Of a stretch of DNA of 64,000 nt, positions 12,125-24,183 are shown in pieces. Numbering within the stretch: position 1 is the first letter of the stretch; each line of letters starts with the position of its first letter. This DNA is from Lyophyllum atratum (taxonomy: Eukaryota; Basidiomycota; Agaricomycetes; Agaricales; Lyophyllaceae). The position numbers and the translations under genes are program-made. A model generated the notes under the pieces. It searched no databases. It saw nothing but the letters and a program-made list of their open reading frames with translations, and had not been told where the DNA came from. The stretch spans positions 744,001-808,000 of the forward strand of contig JACGCN010000011.1 in NCBI GenBank assembly GCA_014905825.1, given 5' to 3'.

Positions 12125-12420
12125 CTATACAACCCCACGCTGAGCATCGACGCCGCAGAGAGTGTCTCGAGCTCTTCAAAGTTTGGCACGCGCTGGCCAC
12201 ACCTCAGCCACCGTACGTTCTCCCACCGGAGGTTCCCCATCGTTGAATCGTACCACGTTGCGCGGCTCTTGGCACTGCTACTCCCGAAACTCAAAATTCT
12301 CTTCGATAACGCGGAAACGTCGAGCCTGAGGGCTTTTCGGAAGATCTGTTGCGGAGATATACATGACGCAGTGGGGGGAGGTGGACACCATGTTAGCCCG
12401 GGTGACGCGCTATTCGTGAG
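12125..12420 (+). pseudogene. Decayed 3' end of an F-box paralogue
   Basis: Degenerate homology to the end of the two F-box genes downstream (compare about 14180-14460). GAGCATCGACGCC, GTCTCGAGCT and TTGGCAC appear in order, followed by CACTGCTACTCCCGAAACTC (matching the LTLLLPNL codons) and GAGGGCTTTTCGGAAG (matching EGFPN). Frames are broken by indels and there is no F-box end, so it is a relic. With the flank at 11605-11815 it suggests at least one more ancestral copy. Confidence 0.7.
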
Positions 12421-12768
12421 GAGACTTGAATCTGTGTCGAAGTATCTGCTGTATGATAGTGAGATTGCATAGTCTTAAGGAGAAGTACAGACGCCTGTAA
12501 GATTTGCCGAACTTGAATAAAGCACCGCGTTTTTCTATGTTCATCGCTTATTCGGTGTCAAAGACGTAAAGACTCAGACTGAGTGGAATTGAATTGGAGG
12601 AGGACGAGGAAAATTGAATTGGTTCGCGATTATTTTTATACGACCCGGATGTTTCTGGCACTGTCTGACTGCGACAGCATCATCGCCGTATTAGGTAGCT
12701 CCGAACTTTGACGGTACCCCTTAGGAATCGACCCACTTGTCCTCATGGAGCCTTCGTTATGTCCTGGA

Positions 12769-14477
12769 ATGCATGCTTGCCTACGAATCCCCGAGATTCT
12801 GTCCAGCATTTTCCAGAACGTTATCGACCGCCAGAACTGGAAAACTCCATTTTCAGGTTCTGCGACGCTTCTCAACCTCGCCTTGACATGCAAGCTGTTC
12901 AAGGAACCAGCTCTCGACGTTCTGTGGCATACTATCCAGACTCTGGAACCATTGATTCGCTGTCTTCCTGCCGATGCGATCTGCCTGAAGCCAGGTCGGC
13001 TGATCGGGGAGGAGGAGGTAAAACTGGTGCGACATTTTGTTACACTTCGCTATGATTGATCAGCTCTCAATAACGGTGGATATAACGCCTTTCTTAGCGC
13101 TTGAATCGCAATATAAGCTCGAGTGATGGCTATACAATACAGAAATACGGGTCAAAAGTTCGAGTTGTGGCCATGGCTCCGTATTGGCAATTGGCACGCC
13201 CGCAACACAGCCAAGAACGTCTTCTTCTACACCATCTCTTCTCACGCCTGAACAATGGCCCCATCCTTCCTCTGGTGCAGAGTGTGACCATCGATGTGGA
13301 CGAATTTCGGGACCAAGCCATCTACCCTCGACTCATTGTTGGACCTCAAGTGAAATCTCTTCGCATCTCTTCCGACTTCTGGGATCTATTGGAGGAAGCG
13401 CCATTGAATCTTCCATGGGATAATGTTAGGGCGGTAATTATGGAACATCCATTAGCGCTTCAATGCTTCAGGATCGACGTTTTGCGGCCAGAGAATGGTT
13501 GCACAATTTTCACGTTCGTATCACCGGACATCGCCAAAGTTATTTGCAGCCATCCGTCCCTCAAGCTCATAGATGCGCTGTCCCTCGATGTTGATCATGC
13601 TACTTTTGCACATCTCGCCGGGCTACCACAGGTCGAAGAATTAGTCATCTCGATATCGACAGCGGAACTCGACCTTTTCCTCAGGCAGCGGGCGAAGTCC
13701 GACTGCTTCCCCAGCTTGAGAAAGCTGCATCTCCACACCTCTAATTTAGCGACATGCACCAAACTCCTTCAACCTCCGGATGCTTTCCAGCACCTCCAGT
13801 CCTTGAAAATCACTGGCACACATGATTCCATTTGGAACCTCAAAGCCTTCTTTGATGGTATGGGAAGGCACAAGACCCTCTCAAAGCAATTGAAGGAGCT
13901 CAAACTTTCAATCCTCTTCTACCCTGGGCTTCCACCCCGCCATACCACTCTCCTCATCGATCTCCCAACAATCGAGCCCCTCCTCTCACTATCCAACCTG
14001 CGTGACTTATCTCTTCATCTGGACGGCAGGGTCGACCTCGACAACTCTGCGCTCGCGAAAATGGGTGCGGCATGGCCACACCTAGAGGTCCTTGAGCTGG
14101 AGGAACGTACATTCGGCACTATTCCCAAGATCACACTTACGGGTCTCATCCCCTTGCTATCCTCCTGCTCGAAGCTGCGAGGCCTCGCGCTCCGCATCGA
14201 CGCCACCGAGAAGGTCTCGAGCTTCGCACAGATTGGCACACTCACTCCGTTCCCCAGTTTCCGCCATCTCCAATACTGCAGGTCCCCTATAAGGGAGCCG
14301 CAGTCCATCGCGGCCTTCTTGACGTTGCTACTTCCTAACCTCGCATGGTTATCATGTAATTGGATATATTTGGAGGATGGCGGTCCTGAGGGCTTTCCGA
14401 ACGATCCTGTGGAGGAGAGGTACATGGAGGCATGGACCGAGGTACAGGACTTGTTGGGCAGTGTGATGTCACGTTGA
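12769..14477 (+). CDS. F-box protein, copy 1
   Basis: Two exons, 12769-13038 and 13098-14477, give 549 aa. F-box proteins act as substrate receptors of SCF ubiquitin ligases. The N-terminus LRIPEILSSIFQNVI followed by LLNLALTCKLFKEPALDVLW and LEPLIRCLPAD is the basidiomycete F-box-like pattern. The rest is leucine-rich (for example LPQVEELVISI, LSNLRDLSLHL, WPHLEVLELEE), consistent with irregular leucine-rich repeats for substrate binding. I use the ATG at 12769, conserved in copy 2; an ATG at 12745 is an alternative. The intron is at the same place in both copies. Target protein is unknown. Confidence 0.85.
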
Positions 14478-15347
14478 TCGAGGAGCACATGAGAGTTGCA
14501 ACGGTCAATTCTTGTCAGTTCTTCGAGTGTCGGAAAAAGCTTTCGCCTCATTTGCAATCGCCGACGTGGGTGAAGCATTTGTGCTTTGTGTATGCACGAT
14601 GATAAGTTGTTCAAGGGCGTAATCACAACCTATGCTATCCCATCCTCACCCACTCCAATGCTGTGATTTGTCTTCTGTACCGAGAAATGCGAGCAGATCA
14701 CCAATTGGCAAAGCGTATTTTGGGCGATGAAGGTTCTAAGGAAGTCATGCCCATGCCCGCAATGGGCCGGCATGCTCGACGTCACGATCTAAAGAATTCC
14801 AGGACCGTTCCACCACCTCGCCACATAACTAGGTCTTGAAGAATGAGAGATGTCGGTATCCCCGCGGAGCTCATGCTGTTTGACAAGAAGCGTGCGGATG
14901 TTGGCTGTTTCCCAATCCTTGGGACATTGAGTCTCCATACACCTGCACTCAACTCATACTTACGGAGGCTTTCTTGCTTATCCGATAGCCCAATATCCTC
15001 GGCATGAACCATTCCGCCTGGGATATCAGGAATTTCCTCGTGGCTATCGCTACTGAGGGCTGAGGCCTAATCAAGGGCTAGGAGATGTTTTCAACGTTGC
15101 GGCCAGGTTGCGGCTTCTTGCCTTAGACGAGTTGCAGCTCTGCTTCTACGTCACGGTGATGATACGCTTCGAAGTTGAACGTTGACTGTTCACGTTCCTA
15201 TTAACGGCATCCTAAAAAGGAGATCTTATGTAATAACCCGACCGGGCCGACCCTCCTGTCATGGGGGGATGCGATAACCACAAGACTAGGAAAAAATTGG
15301 TTCTCGTTAGGAATCGACCACCACTAGTCCTGGGTTTTACCCCTGGA
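14478..15347. other. Intergenic between the two F-box genes
   Basis: Contains the F-box copy 1 3' flank, which is partly repeated at 11605-11815. No additional gene supported. Promoter of copy 2 lies at the right end. Confidence 0.55.
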
Positions 15348-17115
15348 ATGCATTCTTGCCTGAAAATCCCGGAGATTCTGTCCACCATTTTCCAAAACGT
15401 TATCGACCGCCAGGACTGGAAAGCTCCATTTTCAGGTTCTGCGACGCTTCTCAACCTCGCCTTGACATGCAAGCTGTTCAAGGAACCAGCTCTCGACGTT
15501 CTTTGGCATACTATCCAGACTCTGGAACCATTGATTCGCTGTCTTCCTGCCGATGCGATTCGCCTTACAAATTCTAGTAGGTTTCAGAGGCTAGGGGATA
15601 ACCCTGAACCGGAGGATTTGGAACGTAGCAGGGATCCTCATATACGTCTGGTGCGACATTTTGTTAAATTGGCTGATGATTGATGAGTGAATATGGCGCC
15701 TTCTTTAGCGCTTGACTCGCAATATAAGCTCGAGTGACGGGTATACTATACAGAAATACAGCTCAAAAGTTCGAGAGGTGGTCGTGCCCATAGGATGGCA
15801 ATCGCGACCCCGGAAACACAAACATGAACCTCTTGTCTATCATCATCTCTTCTCGCGCCTGAACAATGGCCCCATCCTTCCCGTGGTGCAGAGAGTGACC
15901 ATCGACGTGTACAAATTTCGGGACCAAGCCATCTACCCCCGACTCATTGTTGGACCTCAAGTGAACACCGTATGCATTTCTTCCGATTTCCTCAGGCATC
16001 TATCGACAAACGACAGCGACATGCCATCCGATTTTCCGTGGGGTAATGTTAGAGCGGTAATTTTGGAACATCCATTAGCGCTTCAATGCTTCAGGATCCA
16101 TGCTTTCCGGCCAGAGAATGCTTACCGAATCCACACATTCGTATCACCGGATATCGCCAAAGTTATTTGCAGCCATCCGTCTCTAAAGGTCATAGATGTG
16201 CTGTCCCTCGATGTTGATCATACTATTTTTGCACATCTCGCCGGGCTACCACAGGTCGAAGAATTAGCCATCACGATATCAACCGCGGATCTCGTCCTGT
16301 TCCTTGGGCAGTGTTCGAAGCCCGACTGCTTCCCCACCATGAGAAAGCTGCATCTCCACACCCCTGATTTAGTGACATGCACTGAACTCATTCAACCTCC
16401 GGATGCTTTCCAGCATCTCCAATCGTTAGAAATTACTGGCGCACATGGTTCCGTTTGGAACCTCAAAGCCTTCTTTGACGAGATCGCAAAGCACAAGACC
16501 ATCTCACAGCAATTGAAGAAGCTCAGACTTTCAATCCCCTTCTTCCCTTGGGATCCACCCCGCCGTACCACTCCCCTCATCGATCTCCCAACTATCGAGC
16601 CCCTCCTCTCACTATCCAACCTGCGTGACTTATCACTTTACGTAGACGGCAGGGTCGACCTCGACAACCCTGCGCTCGCGAAAATGGGTGCGGCATGGCC
16701 ACACCTAGAGGTCCTTGAGCTGGAAGAAAGGACCTTTGGCACTTTTCCCAAGATCACACTTACGGGCCTCATTCCGCTGCTATCCTCCTGCTCGAAGCTA
16801 CGAGACCTCGCGCTCCGCATCGACGCCACCGAGAAGGTCTCGAGCTTCGCACAGATTGGCACACTCACTCCGCACCTCTGTCTTCGTGACCTCCAATACT
16901 GCAGGTCCCCCATCAGGGAGCCGCACCACACCGCGGCCTTTTTGACGTTGCTACTTCCTAACCTTGGATCGTTGGAGAATAATTGGATACATTATCGGAA
17001 TGGAGAACCTGGGGGTTTCCCGGAAAGTGCTGCGGAGGAAAGGTATATCAACTCATGGAAGGAGGTATGGGAATTGTTCGGCGATGCGAAGTCACCTTCA
17101 TTGAAGTACTCGTAA
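15348..17115 (+). CDS. F-box protein, copy 2
   Basis: Tandem paralogue of the preceding gene: exons 15348-15662 and 15709-17115, 573 aa. The F-box region (KIPEILSTIFQNVIDRQDW, LNLALTCKLFKEPALDVLW) is nearly identical to copy 1. Copy 2 carries a short insertion after RCLPADAIRL (about NSSRFQRLGDNPEPEDLERS) that copy 1 lacks. The leucine-rich body aligns throughout but differs at many surface-type positions, as expected for diversifying receptors. The exon 2 start (RLTRNISSSDGYTIQKY) and the intron acceptor match copy 1. Confidence 0.85.
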
Positions 17116-17485
17116 GGGTTGTACCCCCCAATTCTTGAAATTCTTCCAGAATCGAAGATTGCTTTTCGCCTCATTTGCAGTCGCCGATGTGGGCTGAAGC
17201 CTTTGAACTTTGTGTATGTATTGTATACAAAGTTCGACTATTCTCCACACTTGTAAGAGAAAAATTATCAAGATTAGACGCCATTTCTTTGACGTAAGAT
17301 ACCTCCAATGAAGAAGTATACACGTGCCACGACATCAAAGCTGGTAGCCCTTTTAGCGAGAAAGGTTGGTCCACGATTTTCCTTAATTGCTTGTACCTCT
17401 GCTTCGAGATATCCCCAGAAAATTTTACGCAACAAAACGAACATTACAAAAACTACTCCTACAATGTTTATCAATATATCGTATG
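17116..17485. other. Convergent intergenic spacer
   Basis: 3' ends of the F-box gene and permease A face each other. No feature recognised. Confidence 0.5.
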
Positions 17486-20179
17486 CTAAGTCATGAATAC
17501 ATAGCGAGGGTCGTTATCCCACACCTCTGTAAGCTCTTGCTTTTCTCTAGACGGCAGTGCAGCCATCGCGATCGCATTGTGCTTGTTTTTGTGGGACAGA
17601 CGGGTACGTAAAATAAAAGCAGCACAAAATGATAAAAAAAGACATCTGGATGAAATTTGAATAACGACAATTCGATGGAAAACAACGATGCTCACGCAGC
17701 AGAGATAGCAATCCCCTTTCGGAATGAATCTTCGGGATCAAAGAAAATTTGAGGTGATGCACTTTCGATGGCAAATATTGACGATGAGGAACGCTGAGAC
17801 TATCACAGAAAAGTACAAGCACTCACACGGAGATGGCACTTCCGATCGAGAGAATGAACGCAGTGCCAACACCACGCTTCGAGGTAGGGGAAAACGTATT
17901 CGCAGCCCAGCTCCTGTTGAATACGCGCCCGTCCTTTGTTAACATCGACACTTCGTCTCACACGGGACTTACATGACAAGGGGATAGATGCAGAAGTTAC
18001 CCCCGACAATAAGGAATAGAGCGAAGTATGCGCCTCCGACACTCTTCTGAACCAATGCTGCTAGAATGACATATCCAATGACGGAAAGGGAACAGGATAG
18101 CATGATATGCCATCCTCTATCCCTGGTGCGGTCACTATGCCACGCTTGAAATTGGACTACGAGGAAGCCAACGGCATAAGGGGCCACAGTGAGGCCTTGC
18201 GCATTGATCGCAGAGAATCCAAGGCCTTTAATCAGCTGCAGGCGCTCAAAAGTCAAAGATGTAATTCGTCTACCGGAAGATGTTTAGTCCTTACAGTCGG
18301 CAAAAAATACGGCACAGTGATCGCTCCAACGTTGCCTGTAATAATCGATGACGGATGAGATAAAATATAGGTAGTAGGACAGACGTACAGCTGGCCAAGA
18401 TCAAAGCAAGTAGCCAGGCGTTGGGATCCATTAGAATGGCTTTGAACCCTTGCCAGCCTGTCATTCCGCCATGTGACTGAGGTTTATGGTCTCGATTTAA
18501 CCGTGCCTGTGCAATTGCCCTCTCACGAGGAGTAAGAAATGTGGCGGTGAATGGGAACGAGGGCAGAAACAAGAGTATGGCCACTGCCATCACCAGAGTC
18601 GGGATTGCCTCAATCTATTACGGAAGTCGATATGACAGCGCTAAGACCCAATATTGAACGGATGCGTACTAGGAAAAGGAATTGCCAGCTACCAGAGCAG
18701 AAGAAGGCGTCAGTGATTCGAGTGAACCCCGAAAACGTCCACAAGTACGACTCACCCAGCGAGTATGGAGGTGTGGGCTCTGACGACGCCGAAAGCCACG
18801 AGACCCTGAAAAAATGGTATTGTAAGATCGTGACTTTATAAGTTGGGATTCAGGCTACTCCAAATATGCCCGGCAGAGCGCTGCCTAAGCAAAGGCTATG
18901 ATTCTGGGATCAGAAAGCAGGAATGCGATAGCAAACTCAGAACACGCACCTGATTCGCGCGGCAAGTTCATGTCTAAATTACGAGTCAGGTATCTCAACA
19001 GATGCGCTGAGAGCATCGCATGCAAGAAACCGGACATACCGTTGATACCAGAAAGTAAGATAGTACACAATACCAACGTACCCAGCCTCACCGACTCCGA
19101 CGAGTACTCTACAGTGGTCACGAGTAAGGAAAGCGAGTTGAGCGGGACCTTTCCGACGTGCCTAAGGACCAGCAGCGCCGCGAATCCTCTGGCATACACA
19201 AACGACAGGGAAGCGATACCCCAGAACATCAGAGCAAAGAAAAAACTAAGAACTCTTCAGCTTATCGCAGGGCGGGGACAGATAATAGAGAGTCGTACAA
19301 TCTGTTAGAACCCATGCGACGTTGAAGGACTGGAAACGAGTTCCTGAGATCGTGTGGCGGGAATCAAATTCATCCCTTACTGTTGGCGGGTATCTCAACA
19401 AGACCTGAGGCCGCCTCAAGACACGACGAAAATCTACTTTAGGAGGGACTTACAGTTTCCGACGTAGAAGATACTAAGCGCGAGCGTCCACTTGTTATTG
19501 CTGGATATGCCCTGTGATCGTGTAATAGCACAATTAAATTTTGTAGCAAGTGAAGAATGAGAGAACACGTACATAGTTGTCATTGAAGGCATTGAATACA
19601 TGTGCGTTTCCACTAAGGGACAATGGTTTAGCTGAGACAAATCATTGAATGAATATGAGGGCCACATGTTGTTACGATCTAAGGTGTTGGTGGATATGGG
19701 AACGTGAAGTCAGTACTCAAGCTGCGACTCACTAAACTGGGCGACTGTGTAATGGGAGTTGTTATCAGGAAATGAGTCATACGGAAACGTGAATGGTTCA
19801 CCGACAGGCATGGCTGAATGAAACATCAGCCGAAGTTGAAATGCATGACGCGCAGTACCTACCTGAAGAGCACTAGAGGCAGGATATTCCTATCGATTTT
19901 CCATTTGACCTGCCGCTGGAAGCGAGGCGAAAGATAGGTAAATCCAAAAACTTCAGAACAATAATCACATAATGATACCTCCTCCTCCTCTGTGTACTCC
20001 ACCACCGCAGCATCACGGTGGACTGCGTCAGCGTACAAGGGATCAAGAGGTGCGAAGAGATGCTTCTTCTTCGCTTTGAAGCCTAGCTGAGACTGGTGGA
20101 ACGTGCCGTCCGTCTCTATGTTGCCTCGCTCCACGTTGCCGCCATCCGAAGGAAGTTCTGCTGGAGGTGTATCAGGCAT
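17486..20179 (-). CDS. MFS permease, allantoate/nicotinate (Dal5/Tna1)-like, copy A
   Basis: About 500 aa in many short exons. The family (anion:cation symporters) imports organic anions such as allantoate, nicotinate, vitamins or ureidosuccinate across the plasma membrane. The hydrophilic N-terminus MPDTPPAELP is followed by an acidic HRDAAVVEYTEEEE. MFS marks are NRNNIGNAHVFNAFNDNY, NKWTLALSIFYVGN and VGVGEAGYVGI, then the loop RLNRDHKPQSHGGMTGWQGF and SDRTRDRGWHIM. The C-terminus is VWDNDPRYVFMT. The segment between TM1 and the DRxNxGNA motif is encoded by 8-, 12- and 13-nt exons (19813-19806, 19744-19733, 19678-19666). One intron begins with GC (19161). No frame break was found, so it should be active. 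Confidence 0.85.
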
Positions 20180-20575
20180 CAGGGAAAGATGGATGTGATA
20201 CGATCGCGGTGGAGGAGATACGAGCTTTTAAGCGTCGTATTGACATTCATGCGTGATGGAAGGAAGGAGGGCGGCCATCGTCTACCCGAGTGACTGTATC
20301 AATTGAGAGAGAGGGGCCAGCGAAGTGGCGGCCATCGTCTACCCGAGTGACTGTATCGATTGAGATAGAGGGGCCAGCGAGGTGGGGCCTTAGCACTCCT
20401 ATGGAGCGACCACTTACGTCTTCAGCATGAACAGCGGACTTAGACGCCGTTGCACGGGCCCCTGACGAGGCGCAGGAGTGAAAACAGAAATGCTATTCGG
20501 TATCTACAAACGGTCATGAGATAGAACAGGAGAGACCACAAGCACTCTCCGTCGTTAAGAAAAAGGACATAATCA
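20180..20575. other. Spacer between permeases A and B
   Basis: Promoter of permease A and 3' flank of B. It contains a 57-bp tandem duplication (listed separately). Confidence 0.55.
20271..20384. repeat. 57-bp tandem duplication upstream of permease A
   Basis: Two adjacent near-identical units begin GCGGCCATCGTCTACCCGAG at 20271 and at 20328. They differ at a few positions (CAATTGAGAGAG versus CGATTGAGATAG). The unit lies about 100 bp upstream of the permease A start codon. Confidence 0.9.
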
Positions 20576-23284
20576 TCAAGTCATAAAGACGTAACGGGGG
20601 TCATGGTCCCACACCTCCGAACTCGCAGCTTGCTTGTCTTCCTCGGACATGGCAGCCAAGATCTTCGCGTTGCTTTTGTTTTTGCGGGATAGACGGGTGC
20701 GTAATATGAAGGCGGCGCAGAAGGATACGAAAAGACATCTGGACAGGGACTTCTTAGGGTGATTCGGTGATAGGAGAGGGAGATACTTACGCTGCAGAAA
20801 TAGCATGTCCTTTGCGGTATAGATCTTCGGGGTCGAAGTAGATTTGAGGCGAAGCGCTGCGAAAAGGTACACAATAAGATGAGCAATGCAACGAAGCGTC
20901 ATAGGAAAGAAGCACTCACATCGAAACACAATTCGAGATCGAGACAATGAACGCAGTCCCAACACCACGCTTCGATGTCGGCGAAAACGTATTAGCCGCC
21001 CAGCTCCTATCAGGTATGAAAGCAATGTGATCAGCGGCCCGCCGACCCTCAATACCGCGTTGGACGTACATGACAAGCGGGAAAAGACTGTAGTTGCCCC
21101 CAACAACCAGGAACAAAGCGAAATACGCCGCCCCAACGCTCTTCTGCACCGATGTCGCGAGAATGACGTACCCAATGAAGGACAGAGCGCACGACAGCAT
21201 GATATGCCATCCCCTGTCTTTGGTGCGATCACTGTGCCAGGCCTGGAAGAAGACCATGAACCAGCCGACGACGTATGGAGCGACGGTCAGGCCTTGTGCA
21301 TTGATTGAAGAGAATCCGAGGCCTTTGATCAGCTATTTGCGCATCAGTAACTGCTCGTACGGGAAGTTCCTAGAACATACTGTGGGCAAGAAATAGGAAA
21401 CGGTGGCAACTCCAACATTGACTATGAACGGACGATCAGTCTCCCATCACGCCACGAGAGCATGAGACATACAGCTAGCGTAGATGAGAGTGAATAACCA
21501 GGCATTAGGCTCCGCAACGATAGCCTTGATTCCCTGCCACCCCGTCATTCCTCCATGTGATTGGGGCTTGTGGTCCCGATTCAGCCGTGCTTGAGCAATG
21601 GCCCGCTCTCGGGGAGTGAGGAACGTCGCAGTGAAAGGGAACGACGGGAGGAACAGAAGAATTGCAAGTGCCATCATCATAGTAGGGATGGCTTCGATCT
21701 GCAGGATAAAATGAGTTGTGGTCAAGTTTAAGGGTGAAGAGGTAGGTACCAGGAAAAGAAATTGCCAGCTGGGTGATTCAAAACTCGTTAGTTCTCGGTC
21801 AAATTTTGGGAGGGACAAGGGCGACGAACCCAGCGAGGAGCGAAGTGTGAGCTCTGACGAGACCGAAAGCGAGGAGACCCTAGATAGAACCCAATGATCA
21901 GCGTAGGATCATCGGATTAGAGTTGAGCACAACGAACTCCGATTGCGCCTGGTAGAGTGCCGGTCATGCATAGACTATGGCGAGATGGTCAAAGTCAATA
22001 ATCGGGGAACAAAAAGAAAGACGGGGTGTTCGCACCTGATACGCATAGCAAGTTCGGACCTGCATCAATCGCATTGATTTAGATTGATCGAAGTACGACG
22101 ATACCAACAACACGACATACCTTTTATACCAGAAAGAAAGATAATAAATCATGCCAGCATAATACCCAGCTTCGCCGATTCCCAAGAGTACCCTATACGA
22201 ACATGAGAGATAAGTTAAATGGCCTGAACAGCTAGCTTTACGACTTGCCTGAGGACCAGAAGCCCGGCGTAGCCTTTAGCATACACAAAGGACAGAGATG
22301 CGATGCCCCAGCCTGTCAAAGAGATGAAGAAGCTGGAAAGGAAGTTTAGTCGACGAAGTTAGGGCGCGTTACGGTGATTCGCACAATCTGTTAGCGCCAA
22401 TGTGTCGTTGGAGGACTGCGGGAAAGTCGGTGAGATCATGTAGCTTGAAATGAGGTACGACTCACTGTTCGCAGGCATCTCGAGAAGACCTATGAAAGAG
22501 GTATCAGTTCATGGCGCGCCGGAAAATACGTGTAGGATCTTACAGTATCCGACGTAGAAGATACTAAGTGCCAGTGTCCACTTGTCGTTGTTGGTGATGC
22601 CCTTTGATACGGATATGCCGTGAGCAGCTACTTCAAGCTAGAAGAGACGGAGGACCAAAACATACATAGTTTTCGTTGAAGGCTTTGATCACATGAGCAT
22701 TTCCGCTGGGTGAAGATGGTCGTAAGGACACCGTCCGCTATGGGATCAATAGCTCAAGGCTTACATATTGGTACGGTCTAAGAGCGGTGGTGAGTGATGG
22801 TCGATGCAGGTTATGATGTGCTCTTACCAAACTGGTTGACTGAGTGGAAGACGCCCTCAGCATGTAAAACTGGAAATCTATAACCGGTACTCACAGATAT
22901 AACTAGAAAGAGGTCACCAACATGAGAAGCGCGTCAATGTTCGGATACTCGGGGTACATACCTGCAGACTACGAGAGGTAGTACGGTTCGGTCGATTTTC
23001 CGTTTGACTTGTTTCTGGGGGAAGCCGTGAGCCGCGAAGTACAAGATGTCCTAACATAGACGTACCTCTTCTTCCTCCGTGTACTCGACGGTTTCAGCAT
23101 CACGATGAACCGCATCGGCATATCCAGCATCGATCGGCGCAAAGAAATGTTTCCTTTTCGCCTTGAAGCCCAGCTGCGCCTGATTGTAGGTCCCATCCAC
23201 CGCACCCTCCACCTCGCCTTTCGTCTCCTCTACGTCACTATTTCCCGATGATGACTGTCGCGCTGGGACTATTTCCGGCGCCAT
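20576..23284 (-). CDS. MFS permease, allantoate/nicotinate (Dal5/Tna1)-like, copy B
   Basis: Tandem paralogue of permease A with the same exon plan. The start at 23284 (MAPEIVPARQ) leads to AETVEYTEEEE. TM1 is followed by the tiny exons 22902-22895, 22839-22828 and 22777-22765, giving SYIFNQFDRTNI. Later motifs match copy A: RLNRDHKPQSHGGMTGWQG, HSDRTKDRGWHIM, SWAANTFSPTSKRGVGTAF, and the C-terminus VWDHDPRYVFMT. One intron starts with GCAAGT (22248), at the same site as the GC donor in copy A. An upstream in-frame ATG at 23353 is possible but less likely by comparison with copies A and C. Substrate unknown. Confidence 0.85.
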
Positions 23285-24183
23285 GACGGACAGAGGAAGA
23301 GACGAAGAGACAGGAGGTTCTCCACAGAGAATAGAAGGTAGGACAAAGACCAATAGCGCTTTTTAAGCTTCAAACTTCTTCCTGCCCATGGTGCTTACGG
23401 TTTAGCAATGCGGTACGTACGCCCGATCAACCCCTCTGAAACAGGCTGATAGGGCTTCTTTTGTCCACCTGACTCGCTAATGAGATGGCGTGGGGCGGCA
23501 TCATGAGGCGCTTCGGAGACAGGGGAGCACAGGAGGTGCGATGGTTCGCTGCAGTTCGCTGCACGTGAACGCGAGATTTTACCCTGATTTCAGCAGCAAG
23601 CGAGGGCCCAGGCGTTATCGGATCGATGCTGCCTCAGCACCAACGAGTGGGGGATTTCTGCGAGTCCCGTTAAGTGAATCTCGCAGAAAGGAGAAGGAGT
23701 CTAGAGATCATATGGGCTGGTCAATATGCTGATTCGTGAGCAGCCAAGATTCCACGTGGTGCATTTTCGAGGGTAAACGGAATATAAACTTACGCTTCAA
23801 TGAAATGCTATTATTAGCAACCGTCGGTGCGGTACTCTGAGATAGGAGGAGCGCGGGGTAAAATCTGGTAAAACGACCCAAGCAAGAACGCTGATCTCGT
23901 CCGAGTCGTCGGACATGACATGCTCTGGCCATGCCGGAGAGCAAGAGATGCAAGGAGATGCACGCTCCATTGTCAATTGCCAAAGCCACATGAACGCGTT
24001 TATAAAAATGTATACAGCTGCTTCCGGAGCCGGCTCTGCGATCGTGCAAAGTGGACCAGAGGCACACTCTAGCACTGTTTTCTGTATGAGAACGACAAAA
24101 ATGACTGTTGAGGACCGCCTCAGTGAGCTTGGTGGTGGTAGAAAGGAAGGTGGACACGATTACGTAACAGACTGTCCCTCAAC
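23285..24183. other. Divergent intergenic region, permease B / EMC2
   Basis: Promoters for permease B (minus) and EMC2 (plus). A 149-codon minus frame at 23708-24157 has no family resemblance and I do not support it as a gene. Confidence 0.5.

Noticed and set aside
23708..24157. 149-codon minus-strand open frame between permease B and EMC2
   Set aside because: No recognisable domain and it overlaps the EMC2 promoter; frame length alone is not enough.
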